Source of the DNA: Apodemia mormo
Taxonomy: Eukaryota > Arthropoda > Insecta > Lepidoptera > Riodinidae
Reading direction: 5' to 3'
Assembly: GCA_036924255.1 (NCBI GenBank)
Contig: JAUPFN010000003.1
Location: forward strand, 21,295,665 to 21,359,664
Length of the DNA stretch: 64,000 bases
This document shows positions 1-12,800 of the stretch, in pieces. Every line of letters starts with the position of its first letter. The first letter of the stretch is position 1. Under the pieces are notes generated by a model. It was not told the origin of the DNA. It worked only from the letters and a program-made list of their open reading frames with translations, and searched no databases. A program made the translations under genes and the position numbers.

Positions 1-745
1 GCATGTGGCATTAGACCTCGCCACAAGATAGCAACGCACCATTAACATCTTTAGTGTCTATAGGCGAAGGTTCATGGTTCATGGTTTTCCGCCGTGTTGG
101 TCCCGGCCTCCTTTGAAGAATAGGCCAACTGCCGTTCTGCCAGGCAGGTCGTAAAAGGTGACCGATTGGCTATCGAGTCACTACCATTGTGGCTACTAGG
201 TGGTAGAGTTCTGCATTGTCTCGCCCGGGTCTGGTACCACCGCCTTACCTATTCTTGCCGCAATAGCGTCAGTGCTTGTCGCTGTCGTGTTCCGGTTTGG
301 AGGGTAACGTAGCCGGTAAACTTATGCATGTGGCATTAGACCTCGCCACAAGATAGCAAGGCACCATGGACATGCATTTTATTTTAAATTTTCCTTTGAT
401 ACATATTATACAGGTTAAACGCATACATTATGATCCAAAAATTTATTGACTTAAGCCCTACCCAACTTTCCTATGTAAATATGTAGTAAATTGGTTGCAA
501 TAAGGCCACATATTGATAAGTAAGACTAACAGACTTCATTTAGTCACCAAGTCTTTCCCTGAAAGAAAATTTTAAAGAAATCAAGATAGCAACGCACCAT
601 TAACATCTTTGGTGTCTATAGGCGATGGTTGACTCTTTCCATCAGGAGATCCATCTGCTTGTTTGCTATCTTATGTTATAAAAAAAAAACTTTCCATCAG
701 GAGACCCATCTGCTTGTTTGCTATCTTATGATATAAGAAAAAAAA
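1..745 (+). repeat. Repeat family A: three pieces, one split by a 0.2-kb insertion
   Basis: Bases 1-75 are the tail half of a roughly 370-bp interspersed repeat (called A here). Bases 93-359 are a second copy that stops at CAAGATAGCAA and resumes after 222 other bases at 582, repeating CAAGATAGCAA. The tail (CCATCAGGAGACCCATCTGC, then an A-rich end) appears twice in tandem at about 638-681 and 690-745. No open frame. Known for Lepidoptera as a type of repeat; name not recognised. Confidence 0.75.
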
Positions 746-1716
746 AGAACAAACGCCAAACGAAATCAAAGGCCACGTTATTATTAACTGAACTAAATGG
801 ACTACTGAAGTAGGTGAAGTCAATTAACATTGACGAAGTGAAGGAGTTAAGTATTATGAGACATTCTGCGCATGTCTCAAATACTTTACACTGACTTTCA
901 TTCATACATTAGATGGACTAGATAAAATTCACTGAAGGAAATGAAGTACTGAACTAAACCAATGAAGTACTTCATCGGGCGAAAAGATATACTTCAGTCA
1001 TTTCATTTCATTGACACATTTTGCGCATGTCTATTAGGTTAACAATGTACAAAATAGTAGTAGTGGGATTATAAATAAATATTATTGTCATTTATAAACA
1101 AAGCCAGTAATGAAATCGAAATGTACTTTAACGTAATGTAATAAAGTTCATAAATAACTTTTCATCTAAAATACGATGACTGAGCGGTATCAGTACAAAA
1201 TATAATATGTGATAGCAAATCGCGCGCGTGTGTGTAGGTACTCGGTTTGATTCGTTTAATACGATCAGCCATCGCCAGTGCTCGGGTAGCCATCGCCAGT
1301 GCTCGGGTCAGTCAACGTACTTCAATTCGTGTTTCGTTCACTTGTCTGACGTATGGCGTTCCACGATGGACTAGAACTAATGAAGTAGTGAACTAAATGA
1401 AATTCAACTGAACTAATGAAGGAAAGATATATTTGAACTGAAGTACTTCATTTGAAGGATTCATTCGTGAACTACACACGGCTATCCAGTACGCTTTTCG
1501 TTGTTGAAGCGATTCGACGAGCTCATCAATTGTTTATTTTACTTAGCGCGCGTAAGAACATGACACGAATCCCTTTACAAATTTCCAAAGTAATTTTGTT
1601 TATATTAATTATTGAAATTACGTGATGGATAAAAAAGTATATATTGTGTTACTATTCATTTCAGACAGTCCTAAGTCTGAAAAGTACGAAGGGAAGTAGA
1701 TTGATTGAGAAAGTAC
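746..1716. other. Non-coding, low-complexity palindromic stretch
   Basis: No gene seen. Bases 780-1480 repeat variants of TGAAGTACTTCAT / GAACTAATGAAG many times in both orientations, and the 14-mer TTCTGCGCATGTCT recurs as near copies at about 865 and 1020. It looks like a decayed foldback MITE. Two near-copies of GCCATCGCCAGTGCTCGGGT lie in tandem near 1270-1308. Confidence 0.4.
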
Positions 1717-2850
1717 CTTATATATAAAATTCTCGTGTTACAATATTATTTAACATACTCCTCCGAAACGGCTTTACCGATTTTTATGAAATTTTATATG
1801 CTTATTCAGTAGGTCTGAAAATCGGCTACTGTTTATTTTTTTATACCCCTAAGTGATAAGGGTTGTCCACCCCTAACATTATTTTTAATTTTTAAGACAA
1901 ATTTTTTTATTTTTATTGGAACGAAGTTGTGAAAGGGGGCTAGACGGAAAAAAATCTTACGAAAAGTTGTGACGACACTTTTTGCTATAGTAAGGTATTG
2001 TAAGCACAGAAATATCCAGCCACTTCCCTTTAGCTCGTGCATTGAAAGTAAAAGAGTCTATCTACTATTTGATTGAGTTTACTTTTCTTTCTAGTGCCAA
2101 ATGTTCGACATTTAAACAGAATTTCGGCCGAATGTCGAATTTCGACCAAAAGTTGAATTTCGACGGACTTTCGAATTTCGAACGAGTGTCGAAATTCGAC
2201 CGTGTGTCGAATTTCGATCGGTTGCCGAGTTTCGACCGCCGGTCGAATTTCGATCGGTTGCCGAGTTTCGACCGCCGGTCGAATTTCGACCGGGTACCAA
2301 AATTCGACCGCGGGTTGAGATTTGACCGGGTGCCGAAATTCGACCGTGGGTCGAAATTCGACCGGGTTCCGAAATTCGACCGGGTGCCGAAATTTGACCG
2401 TGGGTCGAAATTCTACTGGGTTCCGAAATTCGACCGGGTGCCGAAATTCGACCGTGGGTCGAAATTCGACCGGGTTCCAAAATTCGACCGGGTGCCGAAA
2501 TTCGACCGCGGGTCGATATTCGACCGGGTGCCGAAATTCGACCGTGGGTCGGAATTCGACCGGATGCCGAAATTCGACCGGGTTCCGAAATTCGACCGGT
2601 TGCCGAAATTCTATTTCGCATTGAACAGTGTGGTGTCGCGACGATTATTGTTGTTGAGTGTATACAGGTTTTTTGTAAATAATAATAAAAGGAACTTCTC
2701 CATTCTGGTGTCCCTTGACACCTGTCAAATTTTTTTTTAAATTGTGGCTTTAAAAATACATACAACCCTCATATTCACCCTTCTATCATCAACCCCTATT
2801 TTTTAATTCAATAATTTATATGACGAAACAACGTTTGCCTGGTCAGCTAG
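1717..2850 (+). mobile_element. Helitron-like non-autonomous element carrying a minisatellite
   Basis: The left end resembles insect Helitron-type starts (CTTATATATAAAATTCTCGTG, followed by ACTCCTCCGAAACGGC). The right end has GTTTGCCTGGTCAGCTAG followed by T. Helitrons insert without target duplication and end in CTAG(T/A), which fits. No Rep/helicase is present. An expanded 18-bp tandem repeat sits inside. A second, much shorter element with a matching 3' end (GTTTGCCGGAACAGCTAG) is at 33527-33712. Confidence 0.6.
2123..2608 (+). repeat. 18-bp minisatellite, about 27 units, open in several frames
   Basis: Units follow TTCGACCGGGTGCCGAAA and TTCGACCGTGGGTCGAAA. Read in one plus frame they give FDRVPK and FDRGSK hexapeptides; early units are more divergent (FDRLPS, FDRRSN) and later ones form a 54-bp pattern of one GSK and two VPK units. 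Because 18 is a multiple of 3 and the unit lacks stops, long open frames appear on both strands (232 codons plus, 217 minus). The plus frame lacks a convincing ATG. Coding use is unlikely but not excluded. Confidence 0.85.
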
Positions 2851-3673
2851 TATTGTATAATAATTTGTATTGTATTTGATAACACGTCATTTCTATAAGC
2901 TAGTAAGTAATAACACTAACAAATCCACAAAACATTGAACGCTTTTTTCAGCTCTCGGCTTTATCGGTCGCTACTAATTCACTTAAATCTTCGTTTTATA
3001 ATTGACCTTCTCAACGATCAACATCTTTTGTTTAAAAAAGCGTTTAAACGAAAAGCGCTTTTTTAAGCACGCTTAAAAGTATAAGCAAAACGTTTAAACG
3101 TGTTAATAATTAAAAGCCGTTTATCACATCTCTAGTCGCGACTGTGTCCTTCGCCATTTTTTGTACCCCATTATGTGTTACCATATTTATATATTCGAAA
3201 TTACATTTAAGATTAACTATTTTCGGCGAAAATTTACCACCTCTATCCGCAAAATAATAATATATATGATTGTATTAGGCTACCAAACAATACCTTTGCG
3301 GAGCGGATAGGATTTTTTACACTGTATAAGTACGGTTTCTTGGCCAAGAACGGATCCAGCCTGGTTGGGGGGGTCACATATTTGAGGTTCAGTCAAAATA
3401 GGCTCTAATCCTTATCTAATTCTAATAAATTCATACGTAGACCCCTGCCTAGAGGGAGGGGGTCATGCCCCCATGACCCCCTGGAGCCGCTTTGCTTTGC
3501 TTTGACATAGATTTAAAAAGAATATTCGTAATATATATCACTTGGTTATATGTTGAAGGCTAAAGAAGCCAGTATCCATTTGCAGCTAATTCTCATGTTG
3601 TATGTGTTAATCAACAGCAGCTGATTAACAATGGCTAGCTAGAAAAACGAATAAAAAATATAATTATGTGTAC
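2851..3673. other. Intergenic or last-intron sequence, no gene seen
   Basis: AT-rich. Bases 3035-3110 contain several copies of CGTTTAAACG and GCGCTTTT in both orientations, like the subterminal part of a hAT-type MITE. Bases 3275-3310 (GGCTACCAAACAATACCTTT) recur near 18365. The final coding exon of the HECT ligase was sought here and not found. Confidence 0.4.
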
Positions 3674-3805
3674 CTTTTCAATACAAAATCGCTGGGGTCC
3701 GTTCGACCCCATCAGTTCCGCAAACCCGCCGACTGGTACCCGACATGTGCCCGTGACGAATTGCAGTAGCCTCGCTCGCTTTTCGTTGTCCATTTGTCGA
3801 ACAAA
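3674..3805 (-). CDS. Su(dx): Su(dx) exon 11: HECT C-lobe start, last exon inside window
   Basis: 132 nt (44 codons), acceptor CTTTTTAG, donor GTACAC. It encodes FVRQMDNEKRARLLQFVTGT, CRVPVGGFAELMGSNGPQRF and CIEK, the conserved link into the HECT C-lobe. Phase 0 on both sides. The cysteine in GTCRVP is not the catalytic one; that one lies in the next exon, outside the window. Confidence 0.95.
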
Positions 3806-6800
3806 CTAAAAAGTGAAAAAAAGTACATATAAAAGATGTGTTTTTTGCAGACTGGGTTAGGACGGTTATAGTAGTAGGGGAGCCCAAGATGGGATTTTGG
3901 GATTTACTCGAGCGCGTCAGATTAAAAAAGAAAAGGTACCTCGCATATTGTTGAGGATCTCCACAATTATAAGCTCTTTATATAGAGGCGGATGATTAAA
4001 GCATAAAAAATAAAAATCTGTAAACGGTGTGACCCCGCAGGTCGTCCCTAAAGATGGTTTCAGGGATGGCCTGTGGAGTTACTAAATTAAGGTAACTTAA
4101 GCTAAATTTTTCAATTTAACATCTATTTTTAAAAAATTGCAGTATATTAATTTTTGAAAAGCTGTATATTTTTAAAACGATAATGACATTAAACTTAATT
4201 TTTGAGATCTAAAATATTGCTTTGGCTAAAGTAGGCTGAAAAATTTCAACACAATGTCAAAGAATATATTTTTTTAATTTTCGTCATTAATAAATCCTAA
4301 AAAATGTACAGAGAAAAGCTGATAAGATTTTTAAGTCAATCGGTGTATTAGTCCGTAAGTTATTTAAAAAAATTAAGTAAGTTCGCTAAAAAACAACGTA
4401 ATTTTAAAATTTGAAACGCTGTAACTTTTGAGAATAGATTCTATTTTGATTTTTATTCTAATTTGATTAAATTCCAATAACTTCGGCTTGTGGAAATTGT
4501 GAGATTATATATATTTCGTTATTCTTACATCATTTCCTCTAAATAATAAAATAAAATTCAGACACTCGAAAATGTAAACCCAACGTTTTCTTTGCAACTT
4601 TGTGACTCTCTCACTTACGCTACATTTGAATCGTCAGATTTTCTAAATTTTAGTTGGCAATTAAACCACCATACCTTATTCTGACGCATTTCAGTGTTTA
4701 ATGAACTGTAGAATCTTTCTCACCATTGACATGAAAAACATTGTATAACCTTTTATTTTTCCTATAATTTAATTTACTAAATCCAATAGGTCCCTACGAC
4801 ATTCGAGTACCTACACATTTAGCATCTTGGGTTTCCCTACTATGGGGAAGAAGACATTGCAGTTGAGACATAGGTGCGCCTTGTTTGACTTTAGAAGCTA
4901 ATAATTACGTAATAATTAAACAATGAAATGCGAGTCCTACACTCTCTATTCATCCAATTTTTTCCAAGCCTAGTGTTAAAATCATATCATTTGGATGCAT
5001 TGTATAACTGTTTAAAGTTTTTATTGTACAAATAAAGTACTACTTATTCTTAAATTTAAAAAAGAAATGTTTGTTGTACATAATATGTTAATTTTTTGTC
5101 ACGCCTAACTGACGATATAAAAATCCAGATCAAATATAAAACTTTACTTTGCAATCACAATGGTTATGACAAGTGTCAAGTTTGACTTTCATTACGTTTT
5201 ATTAGTTACAAGTTTTCATTGCTTTAACAAATTCTTCAGAAGGGTCTTTTACCCTATTTAGGAGACACTTTTATACTTAAACTTCCTGTCATTATTGAAG
5301 ATGATGCCAGGAAGTTTAATCTTAACGCTTGTTAAATATTGCCTTGTCTCGCTGTCATTACCCAGCTCCGACACAACTGACTTGCTAGAACCATATGACG
5401 TGATCGCTAAATAGTGTGTCGAATAATTAATTAATGAATTAAAAACATTAATCCACAACCGTGCGATACTCTAGGCACTTTTTATCACACACTACTCCTC
5501 TGTGGAATCAATTAACGACGGGGTTGTTTCCGAACGGATATGACTTAGGGACCTTCAAGAAAAGAGCATACTATTTCTTAAAAGACTGGCAACGCAATTG
5601 CAAGACCTATGGTGCTGTGGCTGTCCATGGGCGGTGGTAATCACTTACCATCAGGTGAGCCTCCTGCGGTTTGTCTTTTTTTTTCTATATAAAAAAAAAC
5701 AGAGTACCGCTATTGCTGCTCCCTACCAACACTATTGTCCTATGAACCTAAACTACCTGTCCGCCTGTACTAGCTGCTAGCACGTATTTGATATCGGCAG
5801 GTAGTGTTCCACAGTCACTGTTTAGTTCTAACCTACCTGAATTATAAAATCTTAATAATACTCATGTAGCGTAGCAAAATTATGTTCCACAGTCGGACAC
5901 TGACTCTATTTACTACAATCTAGCACTAATCTAACTTCTAATGCTACTAACTACTAGAATCATGTGACCTGCTTGTTACTATATGTTCTGCAGCTAGATG
6001 GTGTTTCAGTGTCTGTCCACTTCTGACATGCCAGCACCAGAAGATCAGTGTCAGTGCATGTATAGTTTGCTGGTCCCAGTCACTGTTTACTTATAAAACT
6101 ATTGTCCTAGCAGAACCTCCCAAACCCTGTCTTAGTTCCAGCTCCTTTGAAGAATAGGACAACCGCCATTCTACCAGGCAGGTTGTAAAATGTGACTGAT
6201 CGGTTTATCGTAACTACTAGGTGGTAGAGTTCTGCATTGTCTCGCCCGGGTCTGGTACCACCGCTTAGTCTATTCCTGCCGCAATAGCGTCAGTGCTTAT
6301 CACTGAGTTGGAGGGTAAGTTAGTCAGTAAACTTATACATGTGGCATTAGACCTCGCTACAAGATAGCAACGCTTTATTACATTTTTGGTGTTTATAGGT
6401 GATGGTTGACTCTTTCCATCTGGAGACCATCTGCTTGTTTTCTATTTTATGATATAAAAAAAAGAAACTACTTACTGGTACGGGTTTAGTAGCACATGGA
6501 GTTCCACAGACACTACTCAATACTGATAGCTTGTTAGTGTGCATATACTGCACGGAGACGGTGTCCCATAATTACGGGTTACTACTGATAGTACTGACCT
6601 GCTATCACGACATATCTGCTTCTTGTTGCGCTCGTTAAACAGGTAGATGGCGTTCCACAGTTACTGCCCACTACTGGCAACACTTACCTGCTATCGACAC
6701 GCGACCTGCTTGCTGTGCACGTACAGCAGGTAGATGGCTTTCCATCGTTACTAATCTGCCAGAACCACACGTCGTACCTTTTGTGCATGTCTACTGAAGC

Positions 6801-9800
6801 TTATAGTGTTCCCCAGTGAGTGGTCGTTACTGGCGCTAGTGGCGCTACTGACCTGCCAGAACCACACGACCTGCTTGCTCGTGCGTGTGTAGTGCCGGTA
6901 GATTGTGTTCCGCTGCCAATCGTCCACGTCCACTTCCTGCATGCCGCACAACATCAGCTCTAACTCACGCTCGTCGAAATACTTAAGCCACTCCAACGGC
7001 ACAACCTGAAACATATTAATTATTACGTCACTCTACTGTATGTAGGCTGTAGAGTGTACACAAACAGTCAATAACTAAACTGACAAAAAGTACCTACATA
7101 GTATTCTATATAAACACAATTTCCACTCAAAACTAAGGTGTAACTGATCATCAGCTTTTTCAGACAGATCTTTACTTCTAAAAAATTTCGAATAATTACA
7201 TACGCAGTATTAAAAGCAATCGCACCTCACTGCTTTTGATACTGCCAAACTGAAATTGTACCACCATTAAATATTAACACTATACAGATTGATTGGCAAA
7301 AGACCATACGGCACAAACATTATAGGATACGATAGTTAATGGTCATAACCAACCAATAATAACCAATACAATATTTAAAAAAGCGAAAATTGCATTAAAA
7401 ATTTGAATTTCCGTTGTTTATTTATTTAATCCTTTATTGTACACAACATAATGACAACAAAAAATTTACAGTAAGGGATATTTTTAAAAAACATACAAAA
7501 GGCGAGCGATTTTGCCACGTTGAACCAGTCGACATTAGCTCAACTAGTGAGAGCATGCCGGCAAGGTTGCAGTTTATAATCCTGTTATGTTGAAATTTTT
7601 CTTTAACTTTTTATATTAATTTTTATTTTATTTTAAACTTAGCACTAAGGAATACTAAAATCAAACATGCATAATACCTGTCATTTCTTGCAAAAAAAAA
7701 AATGATGCAAAAAAACTCACACATTTCTCTATGCATAATATGTTCAATGTAGACGACTTTTTTTTATATGTTAATATGTCAAGGAAAAAATAATAAATTA
7801 ATAAAAATAAACATTACACACACACTACATTCATGTGACATACTTGACATTATACACACGTGGATACAAAACTATTTTTCTTTACAGCTGAAATCAGTTG
7901 TTAAATTTAAGAGTCAAATTTTGGCCACAGGCGACCGCTAGCAACCATAGATCAGAATGGGTAGTACAATTTACCGGGACTGCGTGACGTAATCAAGTAT
8001 GAATACGCCATTGGATCCCATCACACAAGGCAAAATAAAACTAGTGATATTTTATAAGAGATCGATCGATTTATCAATAACTAGGTATTTTACATATAGA
8101 ACATATAGAAGTTTTTTACATTTTTAAATAACCTATTTATTTTATTTTGCTGCGGCCATTGATAAAACCTAAGCCAATCGAAAGTTAAAAAATATGTGTC
8201 GCGGAACAAAGTTAAGGAACTTCGAAAAAAAATAATTTTTACCATGACTAAAGTGACTCGATGGTATATCCATACTAAGATAGTATCACTCAATCCCGAC
8301 AAATTGCACTACCTTCCCGATCTATGTTTAAAATACAAGATGATAAGAGATTCTAGATTATAGGGTCGAGCACACTGCGACGGACCGCAGAGTGTCGAGG
8401 TAGGCCGCATCGCAGTCCAAAATGCAGCATAGCACATTAGAACGGGCCGCAGCGAGCCTCATCGCTAAGCAGCGTATTTGCGTATTTCTTTCCAAATATT
8501 TCAATTCTCTTTTGTTGGTCATCATAATGTGGATTTTGCAAATCTTATAGCTCTTTGTAGCCTTAAATTAAAATTACTAATCACTCTTCATCGTTAATTA
8601 CGTGGTTTTATAAATTACTACTCAAAACACGTGAGCACATTACCGCTTGTCATCACACACTCCAGCGGGGCGCGCCGGAGCGCGCCGCATTTACCGAAAT
8701 TCGACGAGCAAATGCCATTTACCGAAATTCGACGACGATTAGGCAAGATGCGCTCCGCTGTGGTGTGCGTATAAAATGTATGAGAGCGATTTAAGAAGAT
8801 TTTTGCAATGCGGTTTGGCGCGTTGTGACTCACGTCAGTGTAAACGGCCCTTAATAGCAAATTAAAAAAAAAATAGTGAAATACTACAAAAATTATAAAC
8901 AAAACCTTATCCCTTAATCGTGATAATTATAGTTCACAAATACCTCATTAAAGCCATCTAAAAATGCATTTGTTTGTTCTTCAATTCCTCGGGTCATTCT
9001 CCACTGGGTTACTAATTGTAAATACTGTTCTTTGTTCGACTGTAAATAAAAAAGACACAAATTTCTTAATTAATTCGTTACTTTCTGAAATAATAAATGA
9101 GATATTGCATAAAAATATAATGGAGAGAGCACTCATAACGCACAAACTGATTTAAAGACTTAAGAGTTTACAACTTTATAAATAACACTTTTTTATATTA
9201 ATATACTCTAATATTAAAAGAGAAGAGATTTGTAAAACTAACTGATTTAAAAAATTATATTATTACTCATTAACAAACATATTTTCTCATTTCACTGATA
9301 ATGTAACATTATCAGTGAAATGAGAAAGGAAATAAATGGTGCTAAGGCAGCAATATCAGCTATTACTTTTAGATAATAAGTTAACCAGTGTCGCCTTTAT
9401 TTTGAACTTCAGGTTTATGTTGTAAGATAACATTGAAAATTCTGTAAAAAAAACAATTCGCTTAATATTTCTAAATAATTATTGTATTTGCAATAAAATT
9501 ATACCCAGTTCTAACTACAAATAGTTCAAATAATGTAATGCAAAATATATGTCGAGAAAATAGAATATAACCAACGGAAAAGACAACAACTTTTTTTTCG
9601 CTATTTTGAGAATGACCAATTAACCAATGAACGTTAAAGGTAGGAGCATACACCGGAGCTAACGATATTGATATATTAATTAATTTACTTGTAAAATTTG
9701 TTAGAAAACATTTACTTTTCACAAAACAATGATCCCTTTGGATCTAAACATTTTTTTGCACAACTATTAATGCCTTACCAAGTTTAATATATTTTAAACA

Positions 9801-12800
9801 GACATTATCGAAAGTCCTGTCTGTATCTAATAAATAAGCATACTGTAGCACGTTATTACTTGTTATTGTTATGTTAACAATGTGATATGTATAATTTGTG
9901 ATATACTAGCTGACTCGCGCAGTTTCGCTTGCGAATAAATTAACATAAATATCGTCAATAGTTTTTATACAAACTTTCATCCCCTATATCATATATCAAT
10001 CCCCTATATCAATACCTTAGGGGTTGATTTTGAAAAAAAAATTAGGCTAAGTTTGACCTTGGATCTTCAACATCTTCTTGTCCAATTTCATCGAAATCGG
10101 TTAAGTTGTGAAATCGTAACAGACAGACAGATGAATGCGGAATCATGGTATATTTTTTTGTTTAATATAACAAGATAGACAAGCAGATGGATCTCCTGAT
10201 CGAAAGAGACAACCGTCGCCTGCAGACACCTAGTGGATGAGTTTTAATGCCACACGAATAACTTTACCTTTAGGTAAGGCGGTGGTAACAGATCCGACCG
10301 AGACAATGCATAACTCACCTAGTAGCCACGTGGTTGTGACTCGTACAGCTAATCGCTCGCTTCTTATGAACTGCCTGGCAGATCGTCTATTCTTCAAAGA
10401 AAGTCCAGTCCAACACGGGGAAATAACTATGGATTCACTACCGGTAGTACAATTAAATGATTTTTAATTTGCACTTACATCAAATATAAGAAAAATAAAT
10501 TTATTTAAAATTACTTTAGAGTTGTCAAATCACTAATGCATAATATACGAAAATTGCTAAAAAGTACAGTAGTTTTTCCCGTGTTGGTCCCGGGCTCCTT
10601 TGAAGAATAGGTCAACTGCCGTTCTGCCAGGCAGGTCGAAAGAGGCGACTGAATGGTTATTTGGTCACTACCATCGTGACTACTAGGTGGTAGAGTTCTG
10701 CATCGGCTCGACCGGGTCTGGTACCACTGCCTTACCCATTCCTGCCGCAATAGCGTCCGTGTTGGTCACTGTCGTGTTCCGGTTTGGAGGGTAAGGTAGT
10801 CGGTAAGCTTATGCATGTGGCATTAGACCTCGCCACAAGATAGCAACGCACCATTAACATCTTTGGTGTCTATAGACGATGGTTGACTCTTTCCATCAGG
10901 AGACCCATCTGCTTGTTTGCTATCTTATGATATAAAAAAAACACTCACCTCAGTCACTCGTTCTTTATCGCCAGCCGCCTTTAGTTCATGGTGTATCACC
11001 TGTCCTAGCACCTCAAAGTCCACACTGAACCACATCTCAAGCCCACATTCATCTATATTGTTGTCTCTTATCCACACTAATGAATTATAAAACTCTGGAT
11101 CGATAGATTCAATGTCTTTCATCGTCAATTTTTTGTTTAACATTCTTTTATAGAAGGGCATCGTGAATCCAGAATAAATAAATCTACCGTGGTATAGAGC
11201 CATTGCGATAAATCTTCCTATAAACTTGAAATATAATAAATGATCGGGATTAACATAACTGGCTGGGTTTATCTGGAGGCTGTAGTTGTTTTTATTGGCG
11301 TATTCAAAAAGGCAGTACATAGGATTAAGAACTTCGTGCGATAGCAAAAAGAACCACTCTCGACTAACTCCACCATAGTCTAGGCCTTCTTCTCCGCGGA
11401 ATATTATATACAATCGTCTCCGTAGTTCGTAGGCCGGTAATCTCATTATCTGAAAAACAAAACACAGTCTAAGGCCCCGTTTTCAATTTGATTAGTACGA
11501 GTGTGAGTGTTATATGCAGGTGTTTAGTATTAAGATAAATAGTATTAAGATAAAAATACACGAAGACAGCCGTTGATCAGTGCGAGTGATAAGTAATCAG
11601 CATCTATTCACTTTTACTACGCTGATTACGAATCACTCGCACTGATCAACGGCTATCTTCGCGTATTTTTGGCTTAATACTAAGCACCTGCATTAAGCAT
11701 TTACACTAACACTAAGCAAAGTGAAAACGGGGCTTAAGGCGTAGTAAAAATATGTTGGTAAAGTATCATCACGCCTTGTTTCCTTGCGGAGTAGGCGGAG
11801 TAAACTGAACGTCTATAGACTTTTCCAGTTCACACGATTCACGGTTTGTCGGTTGGGGAGATGAGAGATGATCTTTATCGCCGCATTTTAACGACTTGAT
11901 AACGATTGTCGACTATTTCTAGCAATAAATGGGACCGTCAGCTTTACGTGCTGATCCTGAGGCTCGGAAGTTACACACCACCCGCCAGACTCCGTGCTGC
12001 TACTAAGATGTGGGTTTTCGAGAAAAAATCTTAGCAAACCTCAATAACACTTTTGCCTGACCCGGGGATCGAACCCGGGACCTCATGACCTGACCCGAAT
12101 AAGCTATCCCATAGACCATCTAGAGGCAGTCATGTTAGTAAATACTATTTATTTTAGTAGGAAAAAAAACCATGAGTGTGTAGTCGGACTGCTAATGTTG
12201 GCTAGCGACATGCGTGAGATATCATCATTAATGCATTTTAGTGCTATATTCATTGTAAAGTATCTTCACGCCCGTATCCCCGAAGTGGTAGGCAGAGGTA
12301 CAACAAGTGCACCCACGATTAGCCAAAGATACTTGGTCCCACAAATGTGATAGGTGGCAAGCCTATCGCCAACCGGGCACTTTCCAATCCCGGACAACTT
12401 TGTGTTTATCAGAAACTGAAAAAACATTTTTTTAAGTGCCCGACCCGGAAATATAGTCGCCTCTGTGGTCTAGTGGTCCAGCGTTGGCGTAAACCACATG
12501 AGGTCCCGGGTTCATTGTAAAGTACCTGCAATATTAAAGTTTTTGGCGAATCCCATGGGAACAACTTATTTTTCGGGGATAAAAAGTAACCTACGTGCTA
12601 TACTAGGTTATCATCTGTCCATGCGCCCAATTTCGTCAAAATCGGTGTAGCCGTTTTGCGTAATTAACAACATCGAAATACTTGAATTTTCAGATTTATA
12701 ATATATATGGGATACTTATTTGTAATACAATACACGTCTTTTTATAACAAAAATATACTATCACTATTTTATTAGCTTTTGGGCTTAACTCCATTAAGCT

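Noticed and set aside
2042..2740. 232-codon plus frame and 217-codon minus frame in the minisatellite as genes
   Set aside because: Both result from an 18-bp stop-free unit; the plus frame starts at a TTG, and no flanking gene structure exists.
8964..9155. 63-codon plus-strand frame
   Set aside because: It is antisense to Su(dx) exon 9, whose translation fits the HECT family exactly.
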